A DNA stretch of 46,648 bases, from the NCBI GenBank assembly GCA_014825775.1, contig MVAQ01000172.1:1-46648 (forward strand), in the 5' to 3' direction. Below, piece by piece: positions 45,915-46,648 of this stretch (position 1 is the stretch's first letter; the number at the start of each line of letters is the position of its first letter). The notes below the pieces were generated by a model that saw only the letters and a list, made by a program, of their open reading frames with translations, was not told where the DNA came from and did not search any database. A program made the position numbers and the translations under genes. The stretch is from Krasilnikovozyma curviuscula (taxonomy: Eukaryota; Basidiomycota; Tremellomycetes; Cystofilobasidiales; Mrakiaceae).

Positions 45915-46371
45915 GTTAGTAAGGAGCGTGAAGGAGCGTGGTGTCGTTTATGAGAAGAAGGTGAGAGTCGAATGGAGAAGAGTTGGTAAAGTGATTGAGA
46001 AGGCAAGATTGTGATGGGAAGTTTGAAAGCGCCCATTCGATGAGAAGGTGTCGGATGGTGACAGAAGACGACGGACTTTCTTGTTCGCAACGCAACAGCC
46101 TCTTCTCAAATAAAAGAAGCATGGGTAGGGTAGACAAGAAGTGAATGTAGCAGACAAAACAACCCCTGAGCGCGAAGCAGACCAGCGCACCTTCTTCCCT
46201 TCTCTTGCTCTGCATTCTGTGTAAGGCTAGTTCGCTTGCAAGTTCACACAAGAAAAGATACTGAGATAAAGACTTCTATTCATAACAACACGCTCGACTC
46301 AAAATAAATTTAACGAAAACGAAGTAGTAAAAGGATTGGTTGAAGAGTTCGTCGGCCAACGAGCGAGACGT
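45915..46371. promoter_or_regulatory. P450 promoter region / 3' flank of histone H4 copy 2
   Basis: This 457-bp gap lies between the P450 start and the H4 stop, both on the minus strand. A 111-codon open frame upstream of the P450 has no recognisable domain and is probably leader or promoter. Confidence 0.5.
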
Positions 46372-46648
46372 TTATTGACCGAAACCGTAGAGGGTTCTAC
46401 CCTGTCTCTTGAGAGCGTAAACGACTGTGAAGAGAGCAGAAGAGAAATAAGGATGGAGCTCTGCGAAGTCGCCAGATTTGAAAGAAACTGACCATCGAGA
46501 GCAGTAACGGTCTTCCTCTTGGAGTGCTCAGTGTAGGTGACCGAATCTCTGATGACTGTAAACATTAAGCCGCGCAGTAGACACTGTCAGTAAACATGTT
46601 GGCATGGCAGCCAGATTGATCTGGGTTGACTCACCATTCTCAAGGAAG
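46372..46648 (-). CDS. Histone H4, 3' part (copy 2, partial)
   Basis: This is a second H4 gene in the opposite orientation. Exons 46635-46648 (partial), 46493-46555 and 46372-46424 encode the same residues as copy 1 from FLEN to GFGQ, including the unusual Ser in TEHSKRK and the final Gln. Both introns sit at the same codons and phases as in copy 1, but are shorter (79 and 68 bp against 220 and 87) and not alike in sequence. Exon differences seen are silent, for example in the Ile, Asp, Ser and Leu codons. The gene runs off the window at the same codon at which copy 1 enters. Confidence 0.96.

Noticed and set aside
45916..46251. A 111-codon minus-strand frame upstream of the P450
   Set aside because: It is out of frame with the P450 start, has no domain, and lies where the promoter and leader are expected.

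Overview
The window is nuclear DNA of an intron-dense basidiomycete fungus. Most genes are cut by short GT-AG introns of about 50-100 bp, often with a CTNAC-like branch point. The gene set is typically fungal: two Zn2Cys6 activators, Rav1, an Mrl1/Atg27-like receptor and a basidiomycete-type P450. Base composition, intron density and the look of the P450 and the PPxY membrane protein suggest Tremellomycetes, perhaps a Cystofilobasidiales/Phaffia-like yeast. That placement is inference, not read directly from the sequence.

Layout. At 1-437 is the 3' end of a histone H4 gene (+). At 438-1978 there is no confident gene. A SET/NAP histone chaperone (+) lies at 1979-3385. A minus-strand block at 3619-12061 holds a mannose-6-phosphate-receptor-homology (MRH) membrane receptor, Zn2Cys6 factor 1, an XRCC2-like RecA-family protein, a truncated kinase remnant and the TFIIH/CAK subunit Tfb3. 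A Tda3-like FAD oxidoreductase (+) lies at 12357-13788. From 13936 to 24797 (minus) come a secreted GH89 alpha-N-acetylglucosaminidase, a single-pass membrane protein with a PPxY tail, and the large RAVE subunit Rav1. A Tra2-like SR-type RNA-binding protein (+) lies at 25030-26783. Chl1/DDX11 helicase (minus) occupies 27106-30505. An 18S rRNA fragment sits at about 30675-30753. Zn2Cys6 factor 2 (minus, 30795-33859) diverges from a DHA1-type MFS transporter (+, 34012-35632). Mitochondrial MutS homologue Msh1 (minus) is at 35750-39599. Ribosomal protein uL22 (minus) and eL42 (+) form a divergent pair at 40568-43216. A cytochrome P450 (minus) is at 43536-45914. The window ends inside a second histone H4 gene (minus).

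How the genes relate. Most are housekeeping genes placed without operon logic. Two divergent pairs look functionally meaningful. Factor 2 and the MFS pump resemble a local regulator-transporter module, with a CGG-N15-CCG candidate site in the short gap. The uL22 and eL42 genes share a promoter region containing an 11-bp motif in inverted orientation. The two Zn2Cys6 factors are paralogues. Four genome-maintenance genes (XRCC2-like, tfb3, chl1, msh1) occur in the window, probably by chance.

The most unusual points are the stray 18S rRNA piece between two protein genes, a kinase C-lobe remnant behind tfb3, and the two ends of the window stopping at the same codon of two inverted H4 copies, which looks like an assembly edge at a repeated gene. 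All exon structures were worked out by eye from splice signals and protein-family motifs.
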